64,000 bases of DNA, taken from Fonsecaea monophora (lineage: Eukaryota; Ascomycota; Eurotiomycetes; Chaetothyriales; Herpotrichiellaceae). The notes beneath the pieces are model-generated. The model saw nothing but the letters and a program-made list of their open reading frames with translations. It ran no database searches and was not told where the DNA came from. The stretch is taken from assembly GCF_001642475.1 (NCBI RefSeq), contig NW_019174049.1, forward strand, positions 1 to 64,000, read 5' to 3'. Positions 24,765 to 35,677 of this stretch are shown here, one piece after another. How positions within the stretch are numbered: the stretch's first letter is position 1; each line of letters starts with the position of its first letter. The position numbers were made by a program, and so were the translations under genes.

Positions 24765-27507
24765 ATGCAAGTGTGAAGCAGTGCGAGGTTGTCCAGCGTG
24801 AAGCAAGAGCGCGCGAATCACATTCATGATTATCAAAGCGGGCCTGGGCCCCTCGTCCACCTGGTGGCTGATTGACGAGACGCAGAATACCGCTGACAGG
24901 GATCGCTCAAACTCGGGTATTGCTAGACCAAATCAAACTTCATTCCTAGTTGTCGAAAAAGTTTCACTGGGTCGCGCATTCAAGGAGAAACATCCCCGTC
25001 TGGAATGATCCAGCTCTTCTTGACATACATTCAGTGCGGTACCGATGAAGGGTCTGTCCAGGAAGCGAAAACGTGTTGGAGGGTGCAGGACCGAACAGGC
25101 GTTTACAGTGGATCCTCGTGGCAGTCCTCGAGAAGGTCTTGCAAAAGGATTACAAGGTACGAATCCATCTTATGCTGGTGATGCTATCGTGCTAATGCCG
25201 TCATTTGGACCTCTGTGGGCCTGTCAAGAACCAGATTGGCGGCACGTCTCACTGTCTCGGGTATCCACCCGATAACGGAGCATGTGGACCTGGACGGGAA
25301 TTGCGCGCCGTCGTAGATGGCAGCAAAACTCCAGTGTCTAGGGAGGACGCTCAAGTCCAGCTCAAGCTGATACACCCCCCCGTGTCTGCGTCCAATTCCT
25401 AGGTTGAGTACGGCACAACTCGGTTCTTGGTTTTTGGAGAGGGAGTTTAGATTGCAAATAGGTAAGAGTTTGGAGAGTGGTCATTGTGGAGGAGGGAGGC
25501 GTGGCATTTCTGGGGTCGAGGTTGACGTGCGTCGTGCATGGAACACATTATTGATTGCAACAGTAATTTGCTGGAGATGATTGCCTGGCGGGACCTGGGC
25601 GAGTCATGGCCTCTACCTGGGGAATGTGCCCGGCAATCCGGCCAAGGACGCCCGAGGAAACCCAAGAGGAGCCGTTCGCGTACAAGAAAGCAACGGGACC
25701 GGGCAGTTTTGTGGGCGAGTTTGAATCATCTCGGAGCACACCCATACATTGTATAGTCCCGAACAGCGACGAGTCTGGACCCATGTTATCGTGGCGGGAA
25801 GTTTAGTGGCCGAGTTTTCGAGACCCTTCGAAGCCAAAAAACCCCAGTGGTTCGTGTTGTCGTATTCTCCGAGGCGAGGCCAGCCGTATTCTCCCACGAT
25901 TCCATCTCGCAATTGTGTGTAATAGCGCAACTCTTCCCTTGGTTTCTCTTCCGTGTCGTCGTCATCGTCCAGGATTGCCGTGGGAAGGGTGTGCCGGGGC
26001 ATCACCATTGCGGGCCTGGAAAGGAATATCGCAGGGAGGGATCGTGCCTGACAATGACATAGGAATGGGGTCCCTCCCAAAAGAAACCCGTGAGAATAAT
26101 TACAGGGCGCTGGTGCGGTCGAAGTCAGTTCCGTCATAGGAAAGAGAGAGCATGAGCATGAGGGTTAGTGAGAGTGGCACAGTGGGCAGAGAGGCGAGGG
26201 TGAGGTCCAACCCAGCTCCAAGCCTCCAAGCTGTGGCCGCTGCGCACCCGTTGTGGCCAAGCGGGAGAAAAAGAATTGGGCGGCTCTACCGAGTAAGCTA
26301 CCTAGCTAGTTGAAGCTCAACAAAGCAGCCCCCAATGAGGGACGACATCCCACCCCCCGCGAGGGGCAAAGGGCGATCGACAAGTGGCTTCCTCATGGCT
26401 CCCACAGCCCATCCAAGTCATCCCACCTTTTTGCCCACTGCACTGCATACTGCACTGCATTACACTGCGCGCTTCTGCTGCAACCTCGCAACCCTAAAAA
26501 CTGCCCTCGCCCTGAGGCCACAAGGGTTATTGGTGTCATCTCCACCCCTGCTCCATCCGTCCAACGAAAAAAACTAATTGTGATTCTCCTTCGTCAATCG
26601 ACCCTATCCCAGCCGATGGTGAGAGGGTTCGTTCCTCTTCACAAACCCCGTCTTCCGTTTTGTGCGTTATTGTCCTTGCGCTGGTTGCTTCTCTCTTTGC
26701 ATCTTTCAGTCTTTCCTTCTTCCCCCTAGTCAATTCGACTCTACCCGCCCGGTTAGCCTGATTCTCTCCTTTCCATTCTTTTCCTTTCCTTTGCCCTATT
26801 GCATACTTCCTCGTTAATCCGTTGCCTGCCTCTAAATCCCAGAGAGTCCCCTCGTTGGCAAACCCCGAATCCAACAGGGCGCCCCCTCTGTGCCGGTCGT
26901 TCATGGCAGTTTCCGTCGATAGTATTAATTGCTCACCACAGCCACTTACTGTGGGATCGCTCAATCCTTCGGTCAAGGGTCAAACATCCTCAGGTATCTT
27001 TGCGACTTGAGTGCCTCGTCCACCTTTGACACGGACCCTGAGCTCCCTTCCTCTATAAGGCCGCCTCAACGGCCCTCGACGCTCTGGCTCTGCAGTTGCT
27101 GGGTCTTATGACGCCCTGACACCTCGCTTACTTCGGGTCGTACAAGCCGTTCTGCATACGCTGCTGCCCAAAGCTTGCAAGCAACAGCCCTGCGATTCGC
27201 CCTCCGGGCACTGGACGGACGCCTGCTTGCGCTGTTACAGGGCACGACGCTTCCCTTCCCCAGCGCTCAGGGCACTCGACACCCCCAGGCGACCAACACA
27301 TCCCTCGAGAGACGGCAGAACCTGCTTGTCTGATGCCTCAATACCCGCACGCCACCTGTTGAAAATGCCACAATAGACCCTGTACCTTCAAAGCATTCGC
27401 CGTTTCAGCTGCGCGTTTTGCCTCTCTGAAACTCTCCACTCCTCGCATAATTCAGCCAAAATCCTTCAATCTTACCTCAACATCCTGGAGGCAAGACAAC
27501 TCTCAAG
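24765..27507. other. 2.7-kb intergenic region with pyrimidine-rich leader
   Basis: The part from about 26100 to 27507 is pyrimidine-rich (for example CATTCTTTTCCTTTCCTTTGCCC) and is probably promoter and 5' leader of the gene at 27508. A short minus-strand frame at 25613-26008 is listed separately as a doubtful candidate. The motif CTACCTAGCTAG is at about 26299-26310. Nothing else is supported. Confidence 0.5.
25613..26008 (-). CDS. doubtful small hypothetical protein
   Basis: An ATG-started frame of 131 aa containing an acidic run followed by a well-mixed sequence (LDDDDDTEEKPREELRYY, then GEYGWPRLGEYDNTNHWGFL). The amino-acid mix in this part is more protein-like than in most shadow frames of the window. 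No family, signal peptide or membrane segment is recognised. It could also be part of a larger gene with introns, or chance. Confidence 0.2.
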   Translation of the reverse strand: MVMPRHTLPTAILDDDDDTEEKPREELRYYTQLRDGIVGEYGWPRLGEYDNTNHWGFLASKGLENSATKLPATITWVQTRRCSGLYNVWVCSEMIQTRPQNCPVPLLSCTRTAPLGFPRASLAGLPGTFPR

Positions 27508-28251
27508 ATGTGCAAGGCTCATGTGTTGCGGTTCTGTTGCGGACATGGCATTCTGATGGGCTTCGATATATGCAAATTGGCACCGTGCCCGCTTCTCAAG
27601 ACGACGGGAGTGAAGCTCCCACAACAGCCCTACAAATGCTATAACTGTCAGAATAGACTGTCAAGCTCGACCATTCGACCTCTGTCGCCACGAGGATGCT
27701 CTTCTTCATCGACTGGAAGTTTAGATTCTAATTCCTCGGGCTCCTCTATCACGCCGCCATCGTCTCCAATATCTCGAGTACCCTCGAAGATTGCGGCCCC
27801 TTTACCAGGAGTGGCCCGCCAACCTTCAGAATGCGGCGAGTTGGGACGCAGGTTTAGTCGCTCACAATCATTCTCTTCCAAGGGATTCCGATTCTCGTGC
27901 ACTTCATCCTCGCATTATCCGACACCCCATTACATGGGCTTGCCAACATTCCTGCCTCACCAGGACCACCCTTGTCCACCTTGTCAACTGGAAGAATCCC
28001 GCGCGAATGCAGACAGAGAAGCAATTGCGTCGGCACGAGCTCAATATCCTCACCTCACGTGCGAGATGCTGGTAAGAGATGGGCGACGGTGGGAAGAGTG
28101 GCAGACCAAGCCCAGCCTGGAGAAGTTCGTTGAAGAAAAGCGGTCGGACGAGAAGCAGATGTGGCTGCATGTCACGAGGAAATGGACCCAGGATTTGAAG
28201 AAGGTGCGAGTCCTTGTGTCGGAGGAAGATGGACTGGGGTTACTAGGATGA
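27508..28251 (+). CDS. Cys-rich fungal orphan protein
   Basis: A single-exon protein of 247 aa starting at the ATG at 27508 after a pyrimidine-rich leader. The N-terminal 50 residues are rich in Cys and His (MCKAHVLRFCCGHG, FDICKLAPCP) and end in the pair YKCYNCQN. A Ser-rich linker follows (residues about 50-140), then a second pair HPCPPCQLEE near residue 158. The C-terminal 80 residues are charged and helical (REAIASARAQYPH, RRWEEWQTK, KKVRVLVSEED). The CxxC pairs suggest one or two zinc-binding sites, but they do not match a named finger. There is no signal peptide or membrane segment. Function is unknown. Confidence 0.75.
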   Translation: MCKAHVLRFCCGHGILMGFDICKLAPCPLLKTTGVKLPQQPYKCYNCQNRLSSSTIRPLSPRGCSSSSTGSLDSNSSGSSITPPSSPISRVPSKIAAPLPGVARQPSECGELGRRFSRSQSFSSKGFRFSCTSSSHYPTPHYMGLPTFLPHQDHPCPPCQLEESRANADREAIASARAQYPHLTCEMLVRDGRRWEEWQTKPSLEKFVEEKRSDEKQMWLHVTRKWTQDLKKVRVLVSEEDGLGLLG

Positions 28252-29956
28252 GGCAAACACTGATTTTCATATGGAGTCTGGACTGGTAAAATGGGGTATA
28301 GCTCTTCATAGGGCCAGGGAAAATGGGAGGATAGCTGGCTTCTTATGATACCCACGGGCTGGCTGGCGTCGAGGGTATAGGGAGAATATATTTTCTTTCT
28401 TCCCAGACAGTATACGGAATGGACAGCACCTTGAACGATGATACATTGTCACAGAAGGATTTCCAGTTCGCACATTCGTAGAGTCAAGGCTGAGCAAAGT
28501 AAGCGTTGTGAACGTTCAAGGCCTCAATGCTGGGACGAGGGCGCAGGGGGATTGGAGGAGAGCTTTAGGAGCTTCGCCAGCCCGCACCGCATGAGACAGA
28601 GTTGCAGGCAGGTGGTGAGTGTCTGACAGAGTGAGAAAGGTGTTGAGCAGCATCAAGCACTGGCGGGGAGGTGCTGGGGGGTCAATCTCCTATGTATGGG
28701 GATAAGCGGCAGCCGCGAGAAGCGCAGCGCAGGCGGAGTTGGTGGGTGGGTGGTGTGTGGGGGGAGGCGTTAGGTAATGGAACGCATCCCCTATCCCCAC
28801 CACCAGCACCACGCCTAGATCCCACCACGGTTGGCCCCTGGCCCCCTGGTCCTGGGCATTAAAGCTTGGACAACCTTATGTATGTATGTACATACATACT
28901 GTTGGATTGGTACGGAGTCCTGTGGATAGGTGTCCAGGTTCGCTTAGGCAGGTCTTGTACCTGATTCTTGCTGATTGAGCGTCAGGCTTCCATCGAGCTT
29001 CCTTTTCCGTCGTCTCGGCTTCGCTCAATACCCAGGCATTACTTACCTTAGAGGTATCGTGAACCTACTTAGCAGTAGTGCCTACGGTGAGCGAGGTGGT
29101 ACCTAGAGGTAGATTAGGTACGCACGTACGGTACCGTATGTAATAGACGGTCGCCAGCATCCGCCACTCCCGTTTCAGTCCGTTTCCCCCCTTTATTTTT
29201 GTCATCCCAACAGCCTTCGTCCCCTTTCTCTTCTACTCCCTCGTTCCCATGGTCCTTCTCTCATATCCGAACTTTCTGTCCATTTTTTCGCCACTCTCCC
29301 CGTCTGTATTTCGATCTTTGCATCTGTGCTCCGCTTGTCCCTGCCCAGTTAGTTTACAGGTCTCGACGGCATGCATTTTGGCCCGACACCCAGCTGAACC
29401 AGAGCTGAGCCTCTTGACCATTCCTCCGAGACGCTGCATCCTGGTGCCGTCGTGTGTGCCTTGAATGACACGAAGCCGTTGTCGTCATTATACTTGTCTT
29501 GATGTTGCAGTCTCTTGGTCCAGCTCGAAAAGCAACAATTATTTTTTTGCCCAAAGAGGCACAAGAAAGGTGAATTGTGATCAAATGTGATGATATGTGA
29601 TGATGTGTGGTAGGTGGCCATAACACGAGCCCTGCCCTGCCTGGATCTGGCCATGGACTGTGCACGCGAAAGGTGGCCGTCAATTATCTGAACTATTGGG
29701 TTCCATTGCTCAGCCCAGACATTGCTAAAGTGCCCTTATCCTCTAACCACAAGCACAGAACTCACACTCCTCCTGGTCTAGAAAGGAGCCACAGCGATGG
29801 GCACCTCAAGATCTTCGGCAACGTTCCCCCATGCAATCCCTTGGTGGAATCAGGTGGTGGAATTGCGTTGTGTCCTCCTCTCCTCTGGAGACTTCGTCAA
29901 GGCGTCGATTCACCACATCCATCTGTCAAAACATCGCATCGCACCTGTGAGCAAAG
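28252..29956. other. 1.7-kb intergenic region with palindrome
   Basis: It contains the 20-nt perfect palindrome at 28880-28899 and a stretch of TACCT/AGGTA-type motifs at about 29040-29130. No gene is supported; the frames are short and overlapping. Confidence 0.55.
28880..28899. repeat. perfect 20-nt palindrome of TATG/CATA units
   Basis: The sequence GTATGTATGTACATACATAC is its own reverse complement, with arms of ten bases and no spacer. It could be a dimeric protein-binding site or a simple-repeat by-product; neither can be decided here. Confidence 0.8.
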
Positions 29957-30625
29957 ATGGAGGATGTAGAACGCGCTGATGCGGCCGTCCAAGGCATTGT
30001 AAACAACTTGAACCAATTTAATATGTCCAGTATCGCCTGGAACAATGCGACTCTCTTGGTTCCCACCACCACAACCGGCTGTGAGCGCCCCGGAGCAATG
30101 CCTATACCAATGTATCAGTTCAACTGTAAGGCCCGAGAACTCGTCAAGCATCCCACCCACCCATCGCGTTGCATCCGACTCGAACTGATACCCTCAGGCT
30201 CCCTCCACCAGATGCGCAGCCAGGCCGCCTTTGAGCAAAATACTTGCATTCCGAACAACACCGATATCTGTCTTGACGGGTTTTTATGCCCTAGCTCGAA
30301 TGCCACAAATCCTCCACAATACTGTCCTCCCACGGAAGAGTGTCTGCTTATTCGGTCCTCAAGAGGTACGTGTTCGCCGCAGGACCTTTATGAGCCACGT
30401 ATCTGTCCTGCTCGACGAGTCGGTTCATTAGCGTCCCAGGAGGTGCTTAAATACGCCTTATTCCCACCTGGTACGCCTGAGCAGTCTGGTGAATTTATAA
30501 GCCTACAACCACACAGTCTCGAACGCATACTCAAGGCTGTACTGTCTCTCTTCCTCGCGGAGAGTTGTCAAACTACACGATGTCTTGATTTGCATGAAGA
30601 ACTCCGTGAACGATGCTCGCGGTGA
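29957..30625 (+). pseudogene. relic of ABC transporter N-terminal Cys-rich ectodomain
   Basis: An ATG at 29957 opens a frame whose first part splices cleanly: donor GTAAGG at about 30126 and acceptor CCCTCAG before 30199, phase 1. The joined product has TCIPNNTDICLDGFLCP, PPQYCPPTEECLLIRS, GTCSPQDLYEPRICPA. This is the Cys-rich ectodomain that precedes the ATPase in ADP1-like ABCG transporters of fungi. After about 30415 the expected run of paired cysteines is gone (for example KYALFPPGTPE, where relatives have Cys on either side of the aromatic) and the frame ends at 30625. No Walker A, ABC signature or membrane helices follow in the next 1.7 kb. It is therefore a fragment that has lost about nine tenths of the gene. 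No signal peptide is visible. A short expressed protein cannot be excluded. Confidence 0.6.
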
Positions 30626-32390
30626 GCTACCGCATGCCACCTGACGCCCGGCTCCTTGCAGTAGTTACTCTTTGCACATGACATCCATCTCGGAATTTTG
30701 GTCGCTTTTCATTCCCTCGACCCCCGTGGCGACATCTGACTCGCAACAGTTACTGGTCCAGACCCTCAGCCCTCTAGGTCGTCCCCCCCCCCCCCCCCCC
30801 GGTGCGCCATACCCCCTTTACCACTGCATCTGTCGTCATGAACCTCGCAAGCCTGGTGAGTCTTCAAACGCAGCCGGGGTGTCTTTGACCTCCACGAGAG
30901 AAATGTGGGGGGGGAACTACGGCTTAACTGAATTTTGACGACCATGTCCTCGACGGAGGAAGGAAATCAATCATTTCAACTTAAGAGATCATTTTGGGGT
31001 TGTTGGCATGTTACGGGAGGATATCGAACGGGACTTGTTCATCCGCGGAATAGGTCTCGTCCCCCTCGGCGAGACTACAAGCGGCGATCTCGTCCATCAT
31101 TGCTCACACCTTCTTTGGCATGGGTCCAGGCAGTGGGCGGGTAGAAGTGACAAGTCCCCGGTTTTTCCGTTGAAACTTGCGAGGCTTTGTCTCAAATAGT
31201 CGCGAACGTTGGTTTGAGGCGTGATCGCGCCAATATTGACTAGCTACCAGCATGCGAACCGTGGCTAGGGCAGATGTTTCCGGCTCTTTGGAGTTATTAG
31301 GACGTGACTTTAGATAGCGCATGGTAAAAGACGCCTGGTGTGGTCTAGCATCGCCAAACCTGGTGGGAGATATCACAACTTGGCGACGAGGCCGGAGATC
31401 GACGGGAGAATCTAGCGCGCTCTGGTCGTGGATACATTCTTGTTGGTTCATCCTCGTTGGCTTCTGGTTGTGAAACCGTGTGAGTCGGGGGGTACACTCC
31501 CTTCAGGGCCTTTGTTCAGCAACCGGCTGAAAAACAAAATGGCGTCGAAGCAAATTGCAACTGCGGACCACAAAGCAGTATGGAAGCTCAGAAGCTCGCC
31601 ACACGGAGCTATCTGGCTATTGATCGTGCCGGCCGAGCCTATGTAAGCCCAGAGAATTCGCAGAAAGTTTCAAAGCGCCAACCAGAAGTCCCGCACTACC
31701 GTTGGCGCCTGCTAACGCTGTTGTTGGGAATTGCTTCGAGGAGCGACATGGACGAAAACGGAACAGATAATGGCCGGGGGCGCGCTGGGGTCAAAACGTG
31801 TATACATGTAGATATAGCCCCCCCCCCCGACCTTTTCGTTTAATACTGATGCATGCATGAGTGAGAAAGGCTTTCCCCAAAGGCGGAGACGAGAGGTTTA
31901 TTGTAAATGGCCGAGAACTCGGGCGCGCCTCGGAGACAGATCTAGCACTGGCGAGTGCCTCTCTGGTCTTTCTACCCCAGACCCGCCTAGAGTAGCTCAT
32001 CAGATTCATTGGTGGGCGGCACCCACGGTCCGACGGGCTTTTATAGGCTAAGCTTCGAAGCGTTCGACGGGTGACAGAGAGATGTCTAGAAGAGATGTCT
32101 TTGTGGAGATTGCCTTTAGGGTCACGAATCTCCGGGGCCGAGTTCAGCTATATATATAGCAGATGGGGATACCGAAAGCTTGGATGTACGTACAGAGGTT
32201 TGTAATGCGAGAGGCTCTCTCACAACCTGATCAGCAGATGACATTCTCTCAAGGAGTGATTGCTGTGCTTTTGTAGACTCGGGGGGAGTCCAGAAGAAAC
32301 TCATCCTCACCGCTACATATCCGATATTGACTGTTCTCATACTTATCCACATTTCGTGTACAATCAATCCAACGAGGGCTTTGCTTTGCC
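30626..32390. other. gene-free stretch between two transporter relics
   Basis: No gene is supported. It holds the C18 homopolymer at 30783-30800 and a C10 run at about 31819-31828. No transposon ends or long repeats were recognised. Confidence 0.5.
30783..30800. repeat. C18 homopolymer
   Basis: Eighteen consecutive cytosines in non-coding DNA just after the ABC-transporter relic. The exact length in an assembly is often unreliable. Confidence 0.9.
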
Positions 32391-33103
32391 CTATAGGGTA
32401 TACCTGAAACCCTCTTGTCCCTCGATAATGACTGTGCCCATTGCCTGACCCTTGTTGGCTCTCCAGAGCTTGAGGGAGAGCAACGCCACAATCAGGAGAG
32501 CTCTCATGCCGGTCAGTGCGTGCCAGTTCTTGACAAACCCGAAACCGATCAATGTGACACACCAGCTCATTGTAACGAAGGACAGGACAATGCGAGGGCC
32601 CATCACACGGAGCAGGACCGTCGAGGGCAACTCAAAAATAATGTATGTCACAAACATAGCGAGTGTGGCGATCGAGTATCGCATGCCGACACTGAGTTCG
32701 AGGTCTTCACCCATTCTGCAGTGACAAGTTGTCAGCCTTGTCCCGCAAACAGGGTAGGAACAACCGTTTGAAAAAGGCACATACCCAGCGATACTGGCGA
32801 TACCCACTGTTGCAGCGCATTTTCTCGTTAGAATTCGGATACCAACTCGAATACTGCGAGATAGGAACACTCACAATTCGCTCTGTCGATGAGGGCGACA
32901 GTGTAGACCGCGCTCAAGATCGGAATGATGCGAATGTCGATGCGTCGCACAATCTTTCGTTGCTCTTGCTCGGAGAACTGAGCGATGGCCGGAGCCACCT
33001 GAACGGCGACTTTGCTCAGAGAGACCTTGCCATCCGAAGACACGCGGAGGTGTGACTCCTCCTGGAGTTCGACATCAGGTTTGGTTTCGTCCTTGGCCGC
33101 CAT
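32391..33103 (-). pseudogene. internally deleted MFS permease (ACS/allantoate type), frame still open
   Basis: Three exons on the minus strand, 33103-32875, 32806-32785 (only 22 nt) and 32715-32391, join in phases 1 and 2 into a 191-aa frame. The start matches ACS-family permeases: a hydrophilic N-terminus, ERKIVRRIDIRIIP-like text, ALIDRAN, then across the micro-exon LGIASIAGM, GMRYSIATL and FELPSTVLLR, reaching GFVKNWHALTGMRALL at the end of helix 4. At that point relatives continue for about 300 more residues. Here the sequence jumps to IVALLSLKLWRANKGQ and ends in EGFRYTL, which looks like the last helix and the FRY-x-L tail of the same family. So most of the middle, including about seven to eight helices, appears deleted without breaking the frame. 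Transport activity is very unlikely. All splice sites look functional. Confidence 0.72.
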
Positions 33104-34051
33104 GGTGGAAATGCTTTCGTTCGGGCTTCTGTTGGGGGTCTGTTGGTACATATGGAGGAAGTCCTTTTGCAAAGCAGGGGACGGGGCGGGGATGATATAG
33201 AACAATCTGGGATCCAGAAGCCGATTTCAAGACAAGATGCAGAGTCCATAATTAAAAGGCTGTTTCTTTCCAGTCATACACACATATGGACCGTGGTTCT
33301 TTGTTGCCGTGGTTTAATTAACCCGTCTTGCCCTGCTCGTTAGTTTGCCGCGGCGTTCCTCAAAGCTAAGCTCTCTCTATAGAGGCACCCCTGTCAATAT
33401 GAAAAACGCCGAGGCACCCTCTCCCCACAAAGCCTACATACTTTCGGACTTGGCACGAGGAGAACTTGTGGGGGGAGAGGACTCTTGTAGAAACACTAAA
33501 TCCACGTCAGCCGCGGCAGTTGACTTGATACGCTGGAATTGGGCAAAAAGTGGGCTCGCCTACCCTGGGGTACGAATCCTTCAACCTGCGGCCCCGGTAC
33601 CGCCTCTGTCTGTGGTTTGTAATTAAAACGTTCGGCTTTTGATCAAAGACTAATCTCGCCATCCCCTGTTATATCCCCAGGAAAGCGGAATCGGCGGTCA
33701 TGTGGACGGCTGAGCGTGACTGTGCACCATTGTGTGGAGTGAACCACTCTAGTGCATTCGTCGTGCCAAAATCCTACTAGTCAAGTAGACCAACGTTGAG
33801 CAACCGCGGTGGGCTCACCCCAGCCTGGTGTGCTGTACTGGAAAACAGCACGCAAGACTCGAATGCAGCAGTCGAGAAGGAGATAGATACATTCATTTGT
33901 CTGGCTTTCCTCCAAGATTTGGTTCTGAGGCTGCAGGAAAAGAGTCCCAAAGTGCACATCTATGTATATCTTCTTGTTGTTGATACTGTCTCTAGATCGA
34001 CTTGGGGACAGATGCACCTCTGCTCTTCTCCCCCCCTGGTAGCGAACCCCT
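33104..34051. other. intergenic region
   Basis: It lies between the start of the permease relic and the 3' end of the NTF2-like gene. No gene or repeat is supported. Confidence 0.55.
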
Positions 34052-34546
34052 TTACACGTCTGGATGCTTTGCGTATTTTACGCTTTCCATTACGCTTTTA
34101 CCGTGCAACCAGCCCTTTGTCAGGAGGTGGCGGTACACTTTCCAGCCCTCGTGGGTTCTCTTAAAGGTGAACTCGTAGCGTCCTCCGCTGGCCGCAAACT
34201 CCTCGCGCTTCGATGCGTCCGGGGTGGCAATGAAGGTCAGGAAACCCGTCGCCGTGGCGGTGTCGGATCCATCCACCACGAACATGATGTTGCTGAGACT
34301 GTGTTCTTGGTACTGGAACACCTCTTCGACCGAGGTTGCTTTCGCGATCTTCTCCCGGCCCTGGATCGGGCCCCAGTCGACGAAGTTCAGGATTCCGTCC
34401 TCGGTGAACATGTCTCCGAACCCCTTCCAGTCATGGTCGTCCACGACCCGACAGTATCGGCAGAGGAGCGTCCACAGAGCGTCTTTGTCTTCGAGTATGC
34501 GTAGTCGCCGTTCCAGGGTCTCGAGCGTCCCGGTTTCTGTGGACAT
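34052..34546 (-). CDS. SnoaL-like (NTF2-fold) protein
   Basis: A single-exon protein of 164 aa from the ATG at 34546. The frame continues upstream without a better ATG. It has the SnoaL-like domain across its length: LEDKDALWTLLCRYCRVVDDHDWKGF, MFTEDGILNFVDWG, GREKIAK, then the curved sheet with HSLSNIMFVVDG, GFLTFIATPD and GGRYEFTFKRTHEGWKV. Members act as cyclases, dehydratases or hydrolases on small polyketide-like or steroid-like molecules, often in secondary-metabolite clusters, and some have no known reaction. The Asp pair in VVDDHDW is where related proteins carry an active-site acid, but the substrate cannot be told. Its position beside the zinc-cluster activator supports a pathway role (inference). 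Confidence 0.85.
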   Translation of the reverse strand: MSTETGTLETLERRLRILEDKDALWTLLCRYCRVVDDHDWKGFGDMFTEDGILNFVDWGPIQGREKIAKATSVEEVFQYQEHSLSNIMFVVDGSDTATATGFLTFIATPDASKREEFAASGGRYEFTFKRTHEGWKVYRHLLTKGWLHGKSVMESVKYAKHPDV

Positions 34547-35677
34547 TTTTTGGTAGCAGGGCTGGACGATCAGGTCCGATACTAAATCTAGCAGCACTTC
34601 AGGGGGGAAAGTGCCAGGCCTAGGAAGGGTTACTTGCTCTCTCTAAGGACGGCAAATTGCCAAAGAACCATTGCGCCTCTCTTATACCATGTGGACGCTG
34701 TGGAAAATACTGCTGTTGCTTTGACCTCGGGCGTCGGCGCTCACGTTCCTTAGGTTGAGGGGGCTTAGCTTGCCGGAGGACTATCTCTAGATGCGGACGT
34801 ACCACTGGCCCTGGGGGAGCCTATGTATGTCCATCCGATCAGCCCTCCCTCACATCGTGGTTCACTGTTGGATCATCATGCCTCGGCCTCTTGCCAGATC
34901 AGTGCCGTTATTCGTCTCCATGCTCCACACGCGTCTCGAAAGGGGGGTGGGGGGGCCCAGGCAGAAGCATTAGCATCTTTGGCACGGCTGGACTTCTTGG
35001 AGCTCTTAAACTTTTCTTTTTAGAACTCGAGGTTCAGGACGGACAAGGCAGCAAAAACTCCCGAGGCGTTTGACTTGGAGTGGGGTCCTAGGTCTCGGAG
35101 CTTGGGCGAGCCGTGCGGTGGCGATGATTGGGCAGAGCGAGCCGAATACTCAGGGATGACTATTTGTACCGTGGCATTTCCTGGTGTCAGCTCTCCCGCC
35201 CAGACGAGGAGAATTGTACGAGAGCAAATGCTTCGTGGTGCGAGGCAGCGCGGTAAACCTGGCCTTCAACTCCCTCGGCTTCCCGTTGAAAGTGCTGCAG
35301 AACCCTCTGTCTCCACGAGCCTTGCCATCTGGTGTATGTATATGTATGTACAGTATGAAAATTTGTGGGCCCCTTTAGCTGTATCTCTAAGCCTGTATCC
35401 AAGTCACACAGATGCAGTTCGTTACATGTTCTTCCGAAAGTAAGGACAGTCAGCGCACAATCTCAAGCGTAGAATGGATTGATTTCATTATGACTGCGAC
35501 CCATATTCGTCGAAGATATCTTCCATTTTTTTTATCATATTCATTGCCTCGTAAACCAGCAGTATTGCCGGCGTTGGGGTTCTCCATCATGGTAGAACCT
35601 CCCAGTTAAATATAGATTCGATGCTGTATTCCCAACTTCAAAAACAACATGCAAAGTTAGCTGCAGCGGACTTGTTA
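34547..35677. other. intergenic region
   Basis: Promoter side of the NTF2-like gene and 3' flank of the zinc-cluster gene. Short frames only. No gene is supported. Confidence 0.55.
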
